A stretch of DNA of 64,000 bases from Welwitschia mirabilis (GCA_051453625.1 JBOZIK010000001.1:215639521-215703520), one strand, 5' to 3'. Counted from the first letter of the stretch, positions 24,011-36,069 are shown. A program made the numbers and translations. The notes: generated by a model from the sequence alone, not told the origin.

Positions 24011-27000
24011 ATTTAAAAGAAAAGTTAAAAAGATACTATTGAAAATTAGGTCATTTCTAATCCTTTAAATCTGCCAATTTGTCAAATGAATCCCATTATT
24101 TAAGTGTGTATTAGAAACATTACAGGTTTTATAGTACTTTATTATATCTATTAATTCTTTGCTCTAAGCGCATTGACAAAACAAGTAATGTGTAGTTTTA
24201 GAATATGATTTGTAGATAGGATAGTTTATTTTTAATTAAATCCCCCTCTTGACTAGTTAACCTCTGGTTAAAACTCTATGGTGATCTTTTTGCCAGCAAA
24301 ATACTTTAATTTTTTCTAGAATTTAACCCTTTCAATATCTTTTTTATGAATTATTTGTTCCATTTTTTTAAGAGAATCTATTTGGTTAAATCTTACTAAT
24401 AAGTTTTTAATTCTAGAAGATACTATCAATATTTTCTGAGGTGTTTTCTTAGGTAGGACTCTTCCTAATTAGTGCTCTAATTTATGTATTTGTAATTGAG
24501 CAAGCCACTCTAAGGGTGTCTTACTTTATGTAGTCATTTTAAGATCTTGTAAGCTCTAGTAAGGATGTAATTCTCTAGTTTTTGAATTTCCTAATCTTCT
24601 GATTCTCTTAGATACAATATAGTATTCCATTTGCATAGATGAATTTGGTTTTGGTCTTTACCTCCAAATCATATGAACTTATTCAATATTTTATTGGTTT
24701 TTTAAATAATATTCCTGAGGGAGGTGATAACAGAAGCCATATATCAGAAAAAATTAAATAAGAGTTTGTGAGGATGATATTTGTTTTAGATGAGAAAAAA
24801 TTATTCCATTATGAGTTGCACCATCTTTAATGTGCTCAAGGATGTAATTCTAGGTGAGGGTCTTATGCCAATTTAAAAGGGGAATTCTCAGGTAGATATC
24901 TTATAAGTCTCCAATTTTTCATTTAGGATTCAGGTGATTTCAACTCCTTTAATACTATTTCTGCTCAAAGTGTGGATTCTTGACTTATTTCACCTAGCAT
25001 AAAAACCTATAGCTATCGCAAAAAGGTTTATGGAATTTTTTATAGCTTTTACTTACTACTATAAAGATTTGATTATAATGATGGTATCATTCACATAGTA
25101 ATTATTAATAAAATTTTAACCTCTAATTCTAATTTTTGTAACTCCATTTCTCCTTAAGAACACTTGTAAAACATTCATTACAAAGAGGAAAAGATATGGG
25201 AATAGAGGATCCCCTTGTCTTAATCCTTAACCTACCAAAAATAAATTTGATCGATGATTATTAACCTCTACACTAAATTCGGTTGATACCTAGATATCTA
25301 GAAAAATATTAATAATATCTTGATGAAAACTAGTTTTCTAAGGATACTTTCTAATGCTTGTCAACTAACCAAATCATAAGATTTGATAATATCCAATTTA
25401 GTAATGAAAATAGGAAATTTATATTTTTTAATAGAATAAATAATCTCATGAGTCAAGAGGATTTGGGCTTGAATATATCTAGATTAGATGAAACTGGCTT
25501 GATTCTATGAAATCATAGTGGGAGTCCAAGGGGAGGAGGGAGGGTGGATTTGAATAATCATGACTTTCGTAAAGATTCTATAAAGAACATTGCAAACACC
25601 TAAAGGTTTGAAGTTCTCTGGTTTAATGGCATCCTTTTTTTTTTAGGTTAAAAACCACTTAGTTCTATTCATTTTCCTAGGGATTTACTTCTTGTAAAAA
25701 ACTTTGTGCATCATTTCTTAAAGATTATCCCCCAATATGAAGAAGTAAGATTTAAAAACTTTAACTAGTCACCCATTAGGACTGGGGGATATATTATTCT
25801 TTATAGCTCACAGTAGCCAAAACTTCATCTCTACTCAAGGGTTTAATAAGCAGGGAATTGTTCTCACTAGAAATTCTCTTATTCTTTGGAATAAAACTAA
25901 GGGTAATATCATTCCATTTCTAGATTCTCATAATATGTATATGAATTTTCTTGGCTCTATCCTATTCATTTTCTATTATTTGGACTATAATGATAAGTGT
26001 TCTAATCTTATTATCTAATATGTGTTGGTTGGCTTACTGGACAAAAAACTTGGTATGCTTATCTCCCTCTTTTAGCCATTTGATCCTTGAGTATTTTCTC
26101 TAATAATTTTTCTCATTAACATTTAATTCTTAAAGTTCTAGTAGGTAATGATATTTCCTTTTGCATAGGCTATCTTGGTCTTCTTCCTCCTTCTGCTTAG
26201 TCTAAATTCTTTGAATTTCTTTCTTAAGTTCTGCTTTTGACTCAAACCTCTCTTTATATTTTCTTTTTCAATCTCTTACATGGGACATTAAGGTGTTGAT
26301 GCCTTATATAGAAAAGTTACGGGTTGAGTCCCATTATACGGGTTGAGTCCCATTATACTAGGTCCATATTTGTTTTAGTTACATTTTAGTTTTTGCTTAT
26401 TTAATCTAATACAATTCCATGTGAAATGGGTTCTATGGGAGTTTGATAAGATGGTGATCTGAAGCTATACTATTTAGGACATAGGATTCAAAGGGGAGCT
26501 TAGCTAAATCCTTTCCAAAAAAGATTCTATCAATCTTGGATATAATCAAATTATTGCCTGTCTTTCTATTAGACCACGTATACTTGAATCCAGCACTATG
26601 AACATCTGTAAAAGAATTTCATGTCAAAAAATCTTTAAGGATTAAAACTCCTCTAGAATCTAGTTATCGTCCCCTCATTTTTCTCACTGATAAAGAAATT
26701 AATTGAAATCATCTACAATAAGCCATTTAGATTTATTTATCATTTCCATCTATAATTCTTCTAAGATAGAGGCTTTATATTGATTATTTTGGAGGCTATA
26801 AATGTTTATTATAGTTTAGCCTTCTTTTTTAAGAAAAAATATTATGTGGTTCATGCTGTTGTTAATTAGATATACCTTCTTTTTTATGGATATCCTGAGA
26901 TCTCTAGAATTGCCTTGGACTGCATAGGTAAAGAAATTTCATTGCTACCTTAAACTCACTTTTTTCATATCATTTTTTATTTTTATTTTTTGTAGACAAA
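23960..27000 (-). pseudogene. LINE ORF2: endonuclease, reverse transcriptase, zinc-binding C-terminus
   Basis: Minus-strand order. Endonuclease end: TDVHSAGFKYTWSNRKTG, then ISKIDRIF and SIASDHHLIKL; the SDH catalytic dyad is at about 26452-26466 and is intact. Linker: SLLIKPLSRDEVLATV and ISPSPNG near 25800. Reverse transcriptase: NFKPLGVCNVLYRIFTK, RQGDPLFPYLFLF at about 25185-25230 (intact), and YVNDTIII at about 25083-25100, where the family has YADD. C-terminal: GGKDQNQIHLCKWNTI near 24640 and a faded zf-RVT/terminal part (NDLIFNSIF) near 24030-24060. Many stops and frameshifts. A 19-bp direct duplication lies at 26319-26356. Confidence 0.88.
26319..26356. repeat. 19-bp tandem duplication
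   Basis: ACGGGTTGAGTCCCATTAT occurs twice head-to-tail (26319-26337 and 26338-26356), identical, inside LINE ORF2 between the endonuclease and the reverse transcriptase. Confidence 0.97.
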
Positions 27001-27129
27001 CTTAATCAATATTAAACTAATTGATAGAATTTCTTAGGGTCTTTTTCTTGTAGGACGATCCTAATCCCTTGTAATTCTATATGAGACAATTCAGTGGAGG
27101 TGTTTTTGCCCCTTTCTGGGCACTTGACT

Positions 27130-28440
27130 TTACCTTAGTGTACCTTTAATGATGGCTTCGGAGCTATTAGCCATATTCTATATCGTTTCCCTTTCTCAAA
27201 GTGTTCTATTACTAGTTCTTCCTTTTGCTTGAGTATCCACGTCATTAGGTTTATCATTATTTGATGGTTATTATGTATCTTTTTCTTCCATAAGAGGTTG
27301 AAAGGGGTTTTAAAACCTTTCTTGTACCTTCTTCTCCTTACTGTCTTTAGTTTCCTTGGGGAGAACAATATACTTTTTTCTATGTTTTCCTTTCTTTGCT
27401 TATGTTAACATATGCTCTGATTATGTTTGATCTTCCCACAAAAAGTATAAGTTTATTTTTTCTTTTTCTCAATGTTAACCAACCATTTTCTACATTCTTC
27501 TCTTAAATGATCCATTCTACCACAATGTGAACATTTCTTTTTAGAAGAAACACATCTCCCCAAAATGTGCCCTAATTTTTCATAAATAGTACATGAGACT
27601 AAAAGGTTATTATAAGTAACTTCAAGTTTATAAGTACTCGATTTAGATATGAATTTTACAGATTAGATCTCCTTTGTATCCTTTAGGCTCATCCATACAT
27701 AAAATCTGGTCAAAACTAGTCTCATCTATTTGATAGTAATCCTATCCAATTTAATTAGTTTACCAAACTAATTAGAAATTTTCTTTAAACGATCTTCATC
27801 CTAAAACTCCAATGTGAACTTGTGGATGTAGATCCAAATTGATAGTCTTTTAAATAGGTTTGAGTCTAATTGCGCCCTTGGCATTCATTTGGCTAGAGCA
27901 AGATCCCAAACCCCAAAGAACCAAGGTCCACTTATGATTATTTATTCCTAATATCATTCACTATCTAACTAAAATAGCACCAGGCCTTTCAACATGGCAA
28001 TAACATCAACTTTACTAGCTTCCATCCATTTAATTGCCATCCATTTATGGATCTAATCTAGCCTTCAGCAAGGGATAGATGAGACAAACTTCTTGATTAA
28101 ACTATACTAAAGTTTCTTCTTGATCTTATAGCAAGCATCTTCATTAATGTCCAAAACTAGGGATTTACTTACCTAGAGAAATGAGTCTTCTCCATGTTGG
28201 GAATAAACCCCTCGAAAAATCCCTAAAAATAGATTAGAATTTAGATTTAAAATATTTTGCAACTTACTTATAAAAATACTATTTAGCAGCTGAAATTTCT
28301 CCTGTACTTCATGACTAGCAATCAAAACTACCCTTGTTGATCTACGAACTTTCAAGTCTTGCTCCCTTCTACACTCCAGATCTGCCAAACACTATCAGAG
28401 ATCTAAAACCTTAGAAGAGCCTTGAATATTCATGATTATG
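27130..28440 (-). pseudogene. LINE ORF1: nucleic-acid-binding protein with zinc knuckle
   Basis: ORF1 of plant LINEs packages element RNA; it usually has a DUF4283-type RNA-binding domain and a CCHC knuckle. The start MNIQGSSKVLDL at about 28432 is followed by a 71-codon stretch (28173-28388). GPWFFGVWDLALAK near 27900 and RLSIWIYIHKF near 27835 fit the DUF4283 region, and KFISKSSTYKLEVTYNNL leads to an intact knuckle, CSHCGRMDHLREEC, at 27492-27533. A second knuckle follows (YTFCGKIKHNQSIC, about 27410-27455) whose first Cys has become Tyr. The polar C-terminal tail includes an open 77-codon stretch at 27135-27368. Stops elsewhere make it non-functional. Confidence 0.8.
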
Positions 28441-28664
28441 CATTTGAAAGTGGAATTATTATCTTATCTTTTTCTAGAAGACATAAAAGAAATTTAGTAG
28501 ACTAGCATGATAATAATCCTCTTTACTTATTTATACTTTAGTTATATTACTTTTACAAGATTTTTATCGTAGAATATTAATAAATATAATGGTGTAGATT
28601 TTTGGCTTATTAATTTATATCTATATTTACTACTTAATTTCTCTCTTTTTTTTTTTTTATCCTA

Positions 28665-29370
28665 TGACATGTGTAAAACCTATCTCCAAGTTTATTTACT
28701 TACATCAACATGTTTATCACAATAAGGTTTATTACTAATTTTATTCTATTGGACTTCTTATCTAAAAGGAAAAGTGATTTAATGAACATGTTCATTAGTG
28801 AAAAATGGTTAGGTTCTAAAAAATTAAATAGGATTAGGAAAATTATTTAATGAAGGTTTTTAAAAGAATAGTGTTTGAAGAAATAATTTTTTAATTTGGT
28901 GTGGACAGTATTACACATGTAACTAATTCCAATTTCAAACTTTATATTTTCAAATTTTTTACATTCAAATAATAAGTAAGTTGATGTACCATTTTTTATT
29001 TCATTTTTATATATCACTAAATCCTTAGTAAAGGTATTACCTATCATATATAGTAAGAGAACTTCTATGGAATTTATTTATGATGTCATGGAGAGGACTA
29101 AAAGTTAATTTGAGACTTACATGCTTGGAAGCAACTAAGATTGACACTAGGCATACATATCCTCTCTTATATAAAATAGATGAAATAAAAATTTACATAT
29201 AGATTTATATGCTATAGCACATGTTTTAAGTCCAAAGTTTGGTTTTGAAAAATTACTTCTATATGATCAATATGTTATCATAGGAATTACATGTTTCTTA
29301 CACAAGATGTTAATAGATCCATAAAAGTCATTAAAACTCATAAATGAACTAAATAGACATAGGAAGATAT
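28665..29370 (+). pseudogene. hAT-family transposase, C-terminal half
   Basis: Continuation of the transposase broken at 22410. Plus-strand segments in family order: VKPISKFIYLHQHV (about 28673-28715), TNFILLDFLSKRKSDL and MNMFISEKWLGSKK (about 28730-28825), SMEFIYDVMERTKS (about 29063-29107), DLYAIAHVLSPKFGFEK (about 29201-29252), then LINELNRHRK (about 29335-29366). The family pattern is FIYNH...RFAT.F..L..L...K..LR.MF...W..SK, then GF.YEAM.RAK and LHAAAY.LNP. The C-terminal dimerisation segment (W....G...P.L...A...LS....S.) is not found; the remnant meets minus-strand Athila integrase at about 29370. Confidence 0.85.
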
Positions 29371-30250
29371 ATTCCCAATAAAATTAGAGTGAAGAATTTT
29401 CATTGCTATTTTCTATTCATTAAAATAACCTTCACAAATACTAGCACAAAAAGGATGAAGGATGTCTAATTTTTTTCATTCAAGCACATATTTTTTGATG
29501 ATTTACTCTTTGCACCTATGGTAAAGATGTGGATCTATCTATTCATAATCACATATTTTATGGGAAAAAGATTTTCTTTGGTTATGACTCTAATGTTATG
29601 GTGTTTTTATAGTAAAAATATAAGTAAGTATGCTAGCATATCAAGGAAGAGGATGAGAGGAATATATGACAAAAAGTTATTCATTTGAAAAAGAATCATC
29701 AATTATAAAATCATTAAGAGAAGAAGAAAGACATAATAAGTGATATGCTATACTATTATATTTCCCTACTTTATCAATGATGGTAAAATTAAATTATTGC
29801 ATAAGAAAGATCCATATAATAAGTCTATCACTAGAATTGTTTTTATTCATGAAACATTTTTATTGAAGCTTAAAAGATAGTGTCTAAAATTATTAAGGTA
29901 AAAGATTATGACTAATATTTCTTTTTTAGTTGTAGTATAATTTGATTAAGCTTTAGATAAAGTTTTGCTATGATAAGATATGAATTTAAAATTATTTTCA
30001 TACTTTTATCCAAGAACCCCAGCCATAGAAATATTAGTAGTATCACACATTAATTCAAAATTTTTATTCTATTAGGTCATGTTACAATAGGTTGAAAGAG
30101 ATTTTATCTTTAAGTGTTTGAAAAGCAAGTTGACAAGATTCATTCTATTCAAATTTAACTTTTTTTTAAGTAACAAGTGAAGGGATTTATAAATTTTAGC
30201 ATAATCCTAAATAAAATGATAATAAAAATAATAATAACTAAGGAAAGGTC
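29371..30250 (-). pseudogene. Athila-type gypsy integrase N-terminus and RNase H remnant
   Basis: Integrase joins the element DNA to the chromosome. On the minus strand at about 29375-29470 the HHCC zinc region is traceable: DILHPFCASICEGYFNE, then KIAMKILHSNF and YW after a one-base shift, matching the plant gypsy pattern ..CH....GGHF...KTA.KILQSGFYW. The Lys/Arg before KIA is a stop. Between about 29500 and 30200, where RNase H is expected, I see only fragments. The catalytic DDE part of integrase is absent because the element ends at the junction with hAT near 29370. Confidence 0.65.
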
Positions 30251-30960
30251 AAACTTATTTTACATTTATTGGAGGAGTTAGATTTTTAATGATACTTACT
30301 TTTTTAGGATCAATTCTAGTTTCTTTACTAGAACTATGATAACTTAAAATAATTCCATTATCAACTAGAAATAAAATCTTCTTCCAACTTAAATGTAGGC
30401 CACTCTTAATGTATTAATCAAGGACTTTCTCTAACCTTTCTAAGATTTGTTCAAAGTTTTCACCAAAGATTGCAAAGTTAACTATAAAAATTTCAATTGA
30501 ATCTTCTAACATGTTAGAAAAGATACTCATCATTGCATATTAAAAATTATTAGGAGTATTACAAAGTTTAAAAGGCATGCATATGAAAGTAAATGTTTTC
30601 AAAGGTAAAGTAAAATTCATTTTTACTTAATCATCACTAGCTATACAAACCTAATTATAATCATTATATCTATCACAAAATTAATATAGGGCATGTCCTT
30701 GAATTCTATCAAGTATTTGATTAAGAAAAGGTAAAGAACATTGGTATTTTTCATTACTTCATTTAGATTTCTAAAATCAATACACATTCTCCACTTCTCA
30801 CCTTTCTTAGGTACTATCGTTAAAAGGATAACCCACTTACTACCAGATATAACATAAATAATTCTAACATCTATTAATTTAATGATTTCATCTATTAATT
30901 TAATGATTTCATCTTTTATGACTTATTTTAGGGCAGTATTCAATCTACATTGGGGTTGCT
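30250..30960 (-). pseudogene. Athila-type gypsy reverse transcriptase
   Basis: Copies element RNA in the particle. Minus-strand motifs in order: SKWVILLTIVPKKGEKWRM and CIDFRNLNEVMKN (about 30755-30835), MPFKLCNTPNNFQYAMMSI (about 30520-30575), EIFIVNFAIFGENFEQ (about 30455-30500), GLHLSWKKILFLVDNGIIL, and DPKKVSIIKNLTPPINVK near 30250-30310. The PPPINVK end and the MSIF.DM.E..IE.F.DDF..FG order are characteristic of the Athila/Tat branch. The catalytic DD pair is lost (DDF has become VNF). Tandem copies of a roughly 20-bp sequence (CTATTAATTTAATGATTTCAT) lie at about 30873-30914. Confidence 0.85.
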
Positions 30961-31199
30961 TAATAGGTATTGAATTATTCACAAGGTAGATTTTATGTTA
31001 AAAAATGGAAGTAGGAATGGCTGTAAAATATTTATATGTCCAAGCAAATACATTAACCTTAGAATTGAAAAGTGATATTAAAATCAATTCTTGTCGAAAA
31101 AAAACATTCTCATTTATTATTAATGGTTTATTTTGATTGTCAAATAGAAATATATATTTCAGTTCACTAGGTAAATGTTTTAGATTTAAATTCATATTT

Positions 31200-32709
31200 T
31201 TAACTTATGTTACTTTCTTCTCAGAGTTAACTATTATCTCTGACCATTGTTTGGATGATAGGAGTGGATGACCTTCTTAAAAACATGGAATCTCAATTGT
31301 TTTAAAATGTTAAACTTCTTCACACATTATAATTTCAATTTCTTCACTCTCCTAATTAGAACAATCTTTGATAAATGTTCATAATTGAGTTCATCATCAT
31401 CAAAAGCTTTCAAGCTTTTTAATTCAAGTGGATCATTATATAATGTAGGGTTATAAAGAGTTAATCATCTATCTTTAAGTGAATGATGCTATAAAAATAA
31501 TGTTAGCTTTATTTCTTCTTCTACATTCCAATACTCATCTAGGTATTATTTAGTAGTATTAAAAACTCTAATGGTAAACTTTTTATTTTCTAAGTGATAC
31601 TTTATTATTTGACTTCTTATATCAATAATACAATGGGCTGGTGTGCTTTACCTAAAAGTAGTGGATAATCTCTATTATGCTTAACTTTAATTACAACTAC
31701 ATCTATTGGATAGAATGATTCCTCACTTTAAATTACCACATATTTTATTGCTTCTAAAGATTTCTTCACTAATGTATTTGCCAATTCTAAGATGATATAC
31801 ATAGGTTCAATTCTACTTTCTAAACCAAATCTCTGACTAATGTGTGAAGGCATAATGTTAAAAATTTCTTCTATATTGACTATGACTTTCCTTATTCTTT
31901 TATCTTCTTCTAATATGATACTAGCTACTGCTACCCCTAGATCATTAAATTTTAAACATTTTTAAAAAACTAAGTTGGTTATAGATTAGGCTAGAAAGAC
32001 TTTACTAGGTATGGTTTGTTTTTATTTCTTTTTAATTAAGTCTTTCCATGATTTGAAATATTTAGGATTTTATTGTAAGATTTTCCAAAATGATAAATTT
32101 ATGCTCACATCTTGCATTAAGGATTCAATATGATCATCAAAGATAGGATTGGTACTTAATATATCAAGCCAAAGAGTAGCAAGTTTCTTTCCTTTATCTT
32201 GAGAAGAATTTTTCTTATTAAACTTATTACTTAAAGGAGAAGGAAAGGTATGATTTTCTAATATTTCTATATCCTCTTTATTTTATTCATCTTTCTTATC
32301 ATTTTTTAAAGTTGAAGCATTATGAGTAGGAGGAGTTATATCATTATCAGTTCTTGTCAAAACCTTACAATCTTTTCTTACTTCATTAAGGTTTGGTAAA
32401 AGTTGTGTTGTAAGTGAGCTTTATAGTATTTAATTTGTAAGCATAGTTTATTAAAGAACACTCACTATATTTTCAATATTTGAGTTTTTATTCTCTTAAT
32501 ATTATCTTAATTCATTAATGGAATTTTTAAGTGGATCATTTTAATTTGGAGAATTTGATATGCTTAGTTAACAATTTGAGATACTTGGTTGAAATTGAGA
32601 GTTGTTTGATCAAAAGTTAGCATTCTTAAATATATTTATAAATAGTTGGAAATTTAGATGATTTATTTAAAAGTTCTTAAATTGTTCTTAAAATTTTAAA
32701 GTTTGGTTA
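31200..32709 (-). pseudogene. Athila-type gypsy gag C-terminus and protease
   Basis: The minus strand reads, from the insertion boundary at 32709 leftward: a Gln-poor remnant of the Athila spacer, then KVRKDCKVLTRTDNDITPP (about 32330-32395), KKDE, and a protease region at about 31600-31870: NIMPSHI, QRFGLES, IILELANTLVKKSLEAIKY, then SFYPIDVVVIKVKHNRDYP and LLLGKAHQP. This matches the Athila protease order (LMPLS...LGLG...LQLADRS....G..EDVLV.V..F..P.DF.VLD......P.ILGRPFL). Its gag N-terminus lies beyond the 19.4 kb insertion at 52119-53300. Confidence 0.8.
32705..32709. repeat. target-site duplication GGTTA, left copy
   Basis: GGTTA directly before TGTAAAACTCC, the left end of LTR A. The identical GGTTA at 52119-52123 directly follows the CA end of LTR B. 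Five base pairs is the usual Ty3/gypsy target duplication. Confidence 0.85.
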
Positions 32710-32855
32710 TGTAAAACTCCACATTTCTAATGTTGAAAAACTTCAAAAACTCGCTATGATGTTCTGATACCAAAATGTAAGATCCCAAAAATTTTACAGT
32801 TGAAAAACTTTGAATCTGATGCTTTGATTCCAAAAGTAAAATCTAGATTTATTAA

Positions 32856-32865
32856 NNNNNNNNNN
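32856..32865. other. assembly gap (10 N)
   Basis: Run of N in LTR A, 35 bases from a C-rich and CA/TA repeat tract that is a likely cause of the break. Confidence 1.
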
Positions 32866-32900
32866 AACGCAAGACCCACTTTATATAAATATCTGCAAAT

Positions 32901-32937
32901 CCCCCCTCCTCTGCCCCCGGCCCACCACCACCACCCC

Positions 32938-32981
<44 letters not shown>
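32901..32981. repeat. C-rich tract followed by (AC)n(AT)n microsatellite
   Basis: 32901-32938 is C-rich (G-rich on the minus strand, with four runs of three or more G). It is followed by AC repeats (about 32940-32957) and TA repeats (to 32981). LTR B has only a TA/GTAT repeat at the matching place (about 47638-47672), so the C-rich and AC parts are specific to LTR A. Confidence 0.95.
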
Positions 32982-35940
32982 GAAAGGGTTAGAAAGATTA
33001 CAATCATCTAATCTCAATTTTATGTCAACTTATACAAGTCTATGAAATATTAAATAAACCTATAAGAGATAGCCATATATCTTCTATAAAATATCCTTAA
33101 GATAATTTTAAGAAATCTTAAATTTATAGTTTTTGTTATATTATTATTTAGAATCTTATAATGATAGGTTATTTTTAAATGAATGAAAGGGTTACCATTA
33201 CAATATTATAACTAATTAATCCTATGGATTGAATGTACGCATGAATCTTAGTGCATAGTTTTTTTACAACATTAAATTACAAATTAACTATAACACCTAC
33301 AGTTATAATTGTATTCATATATGTAAATACTCTATATATATATATATATATTAACCAAGTGAGATAACTAATTTATTTGGTATAAGAGTTATTTTTCTAT
33401 ATCTAAGAATAGCTATGGCACCTCCTATGACAACTACAGCATTGACATACTAGCTATTGGGTTTAATCATCCACATGACATTACAGGAGATGCATGAAAG
33501 TAGGAAATGTACCAAATAAATGATGTGTAGAAGAATAAAAATGCAGACAATAGGGGAAAAATCACATGACAGAAAGGGAATGAATTAGTGAAAGAGACAC
33601 GTTGTGGGGGAGAGATGTGTGAAGTGAAAGATAGACACATGCAATAACCAAGAGATATGCATAGCAAGGAAAGTGTAATGTGTAAGAGGAAGGGTGTGCA
33701 ATAGAAGATGATGTGCTATGCAAGAAATGATGGAAAGAGGATTAACATGATTATCATAATACAAAGGAGATGGAATTGTTCATTGAGACTCATAAGAATT
33801 GAAAGAATTTTGAAAAGTGTTTCTGGCATTTAGCTTATGCAAGAGAGATTGAGAACTGTAAAAATTAAATAGGAATAGTCATAGAGGAAATGAAAGCAGT
33901 TATTCATAAGGAGATGTTATAAAATAGGAAAGAAGCAAGTGTTTTCAAATAAGTTAACCTAAAAATGATCCAACACAAAACTTGATCAGTAGATAGGCTT
34001 AAAGATTAGGCACTAAAGAAGGCAGTTAATGCAATTTGCAAGAATAATAACACACACATCAGAACTGAGAAGGGAGTAGGAGTGCTGCGTGAAGAGGAGG
34101 ATATTAAGGAAGGGTTGAAGAGTATCAGAGAAAGAATGTTTAAATTTTCTCCATTTTAGAGGTTACCACTCCTTTAGCATGTGGTCATTCTTCTCTGTTT
34201 CAGCAAAATGCAGTTATTTTGTGAAGTAGCTACTATAGGAGATGGGTAGCTTTGTGTGGCAGAGACAAGAAATAACTTAAATGCACTACATGACTAAGAA
34301 GCATGAGCATTGATGGTATGAAATATCTACTCTGATCACAATAGGAATTAAGAATTATTAATGGATTTAGAGGGAAAACTTGAGTAAGTTCAGTGGTAAT
34401 TATAGCGAGGTATTTCTTTTGTATAATGTCCAATGAGACCATCATAGTGATGAGGAAGCTCATGTATTATGATGGATATGAATGTTCAATACTAACGTAT
34501 GATATTTATTTTAACTAATGCTCATATTTATAATGTATTACGAGCAGTTCAAATTCATACATTACATCTTTAGTAATTAAATCTTTGTAATGTATTAATG
34601 ATAAGCCCTTTTTATAACACCTCTTTTTTTAATATCCCTATTTAAGAATTTCCTAATGCCATAAACTTATTTTCCAATTCCCTTCAAACTATTACAATAG
34701 CATTTAAATATTTATTAATGCTCTTTAAATAATTATCTAAATTAGTATTTTAAATAATTACTAATGTTATTGTCAAGACTATTTATAATAATATTAAAAT
34801 GATTTTTGAGAGGAAAAGGGAGACATATAACTCTTTCTCAAAGTTTTATTATAATAAATGGATATTAAATTCTACATTTGAGCATAATTTCAATATTCCA
34901 AATTCACACTCAGACTATAGATTTCAAGAAACAACTGCATTAATTTTTGCCTAAAACAAATGGACCCTCAAACTAATGCCCCTCAACATATTTATTTATA
35001 ACATTTATTAAATAATTTTTAATGCTCTTTAAAACTTATTCAATTAAGTTTGTATTTAAATAATTACTAATACTCCTTAATAGATTTATTTAATATGAAA
35101 ATAATTAAATGATAGGGAGAGAAACTTATGTATCTTACTTGTTAAATCAATAATATTAAATAAATGTTATTACTACAATCAATTCATGATACCAATATTT
35201 AACACTTACCAATAAACTATAAATTTTCAAGAAAAATTTGTAATTGCTACATAAAATAAATTGACAGCTTCATGCTTTTAAAAAAGATAGTTCAAGGAAA
35301 GATATTTTAAAATTATCATTCCATGCATTTTCAAGGTATTATACACAACTAAATATTTGAGATTTTGAATAAAGTTCCTTAAAAAAGGAATGAAGAAAAT
35401 GTACTCAAGATTTTCATAATCCAATAGTAGTTGAAAATATAATCTCGAATAAACAAAATTTATTACTAGAAATTTTCAAGAGAAATATTTATCAATCACA
35501 TAACATAAACTTTAGAATAAACTTTACATACTGCAAACCACACACATAGAATAAAAGGATTTTATCTCTCATGACAATTCATAGGAAACAAATTGAATAC
35601 TTATGAAATTTAGATATATAACTCCAAGTAAATGAATTAACAAGATTCACAAATTATTCAAAAGACTTTTCACCACTAGAGGGTCAATGATCCTCCACAT
35701 TCTTATGCCTAATTCATCATTTAAACTCTAGATTTTCTACTTGTCATACAAAAGTATGGAATGAGAACTATGAAAATATCATATCCCCTATTATGGTTTA
35801 GGAAAGAATAAGAAATTTAGTAAGGATTTTAAGAGTTAAAACATTAAGATGAATAAAGACTTCAAGAGGAATAAGACATATTACAAACATCGATCTTATG
35901 ATTATGAATGAGAATATTATATAGATTAAAATATCTTAAT

Positions 35941-36069
35941 CACTTCACTGCCTTGTCCAATGATCTGTGCATCTCAATGCCTCATTCACTAATTTTTGGT
36001 TCTTATATAATATCTCGCTACCTTATTTGATGATCTGTGAAGCCCACTCCTCATTCGGTGATCTGTGGA
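35941..36069. repeat. minisatellite, about 4 units, LTR A
   Basis: Units of about 20-29 bp with the core CCTCATTCGGTGATCTGTG, separated by short spacers such as AAGCCCA. The same array occurs in LTR C (about 9 units) and LTR B (about 8 units). Confidence 0.85.

Larger units (their letters stand above)
22411..28500 (-). mobile_element. LINE inserted into the hAT transposase (right end approximate)
   Basis: A minus-strand non-LTR element: ORF1 (about 28432 to 27130), endonuclease (about 27000 to 26300), reverse transcriptase and zf-RVT region (about 26300 to 23960), an unexplained GC-richer patch (24010 to 22560), and a 3' end. The 3' end reads AATATACTTTCTC, then TTTTTCAAAAGAG and A7, which appears as T7 at 22411-22417 on the plus strand. 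The 5' end lies between about 28450 and 28660; I could not find a matching target-site duplication. It interrupts the plus-strand hAT frame after AHCLD. Confidence 0.8.

Noticed and set aside
28847-29047. Minus-strand 66-codon frame first considered as Athila integrase
   Set aside because: The plus strand here reads the hAT transposase in correct family order with much better agreement, so the minus frame is its shadow.
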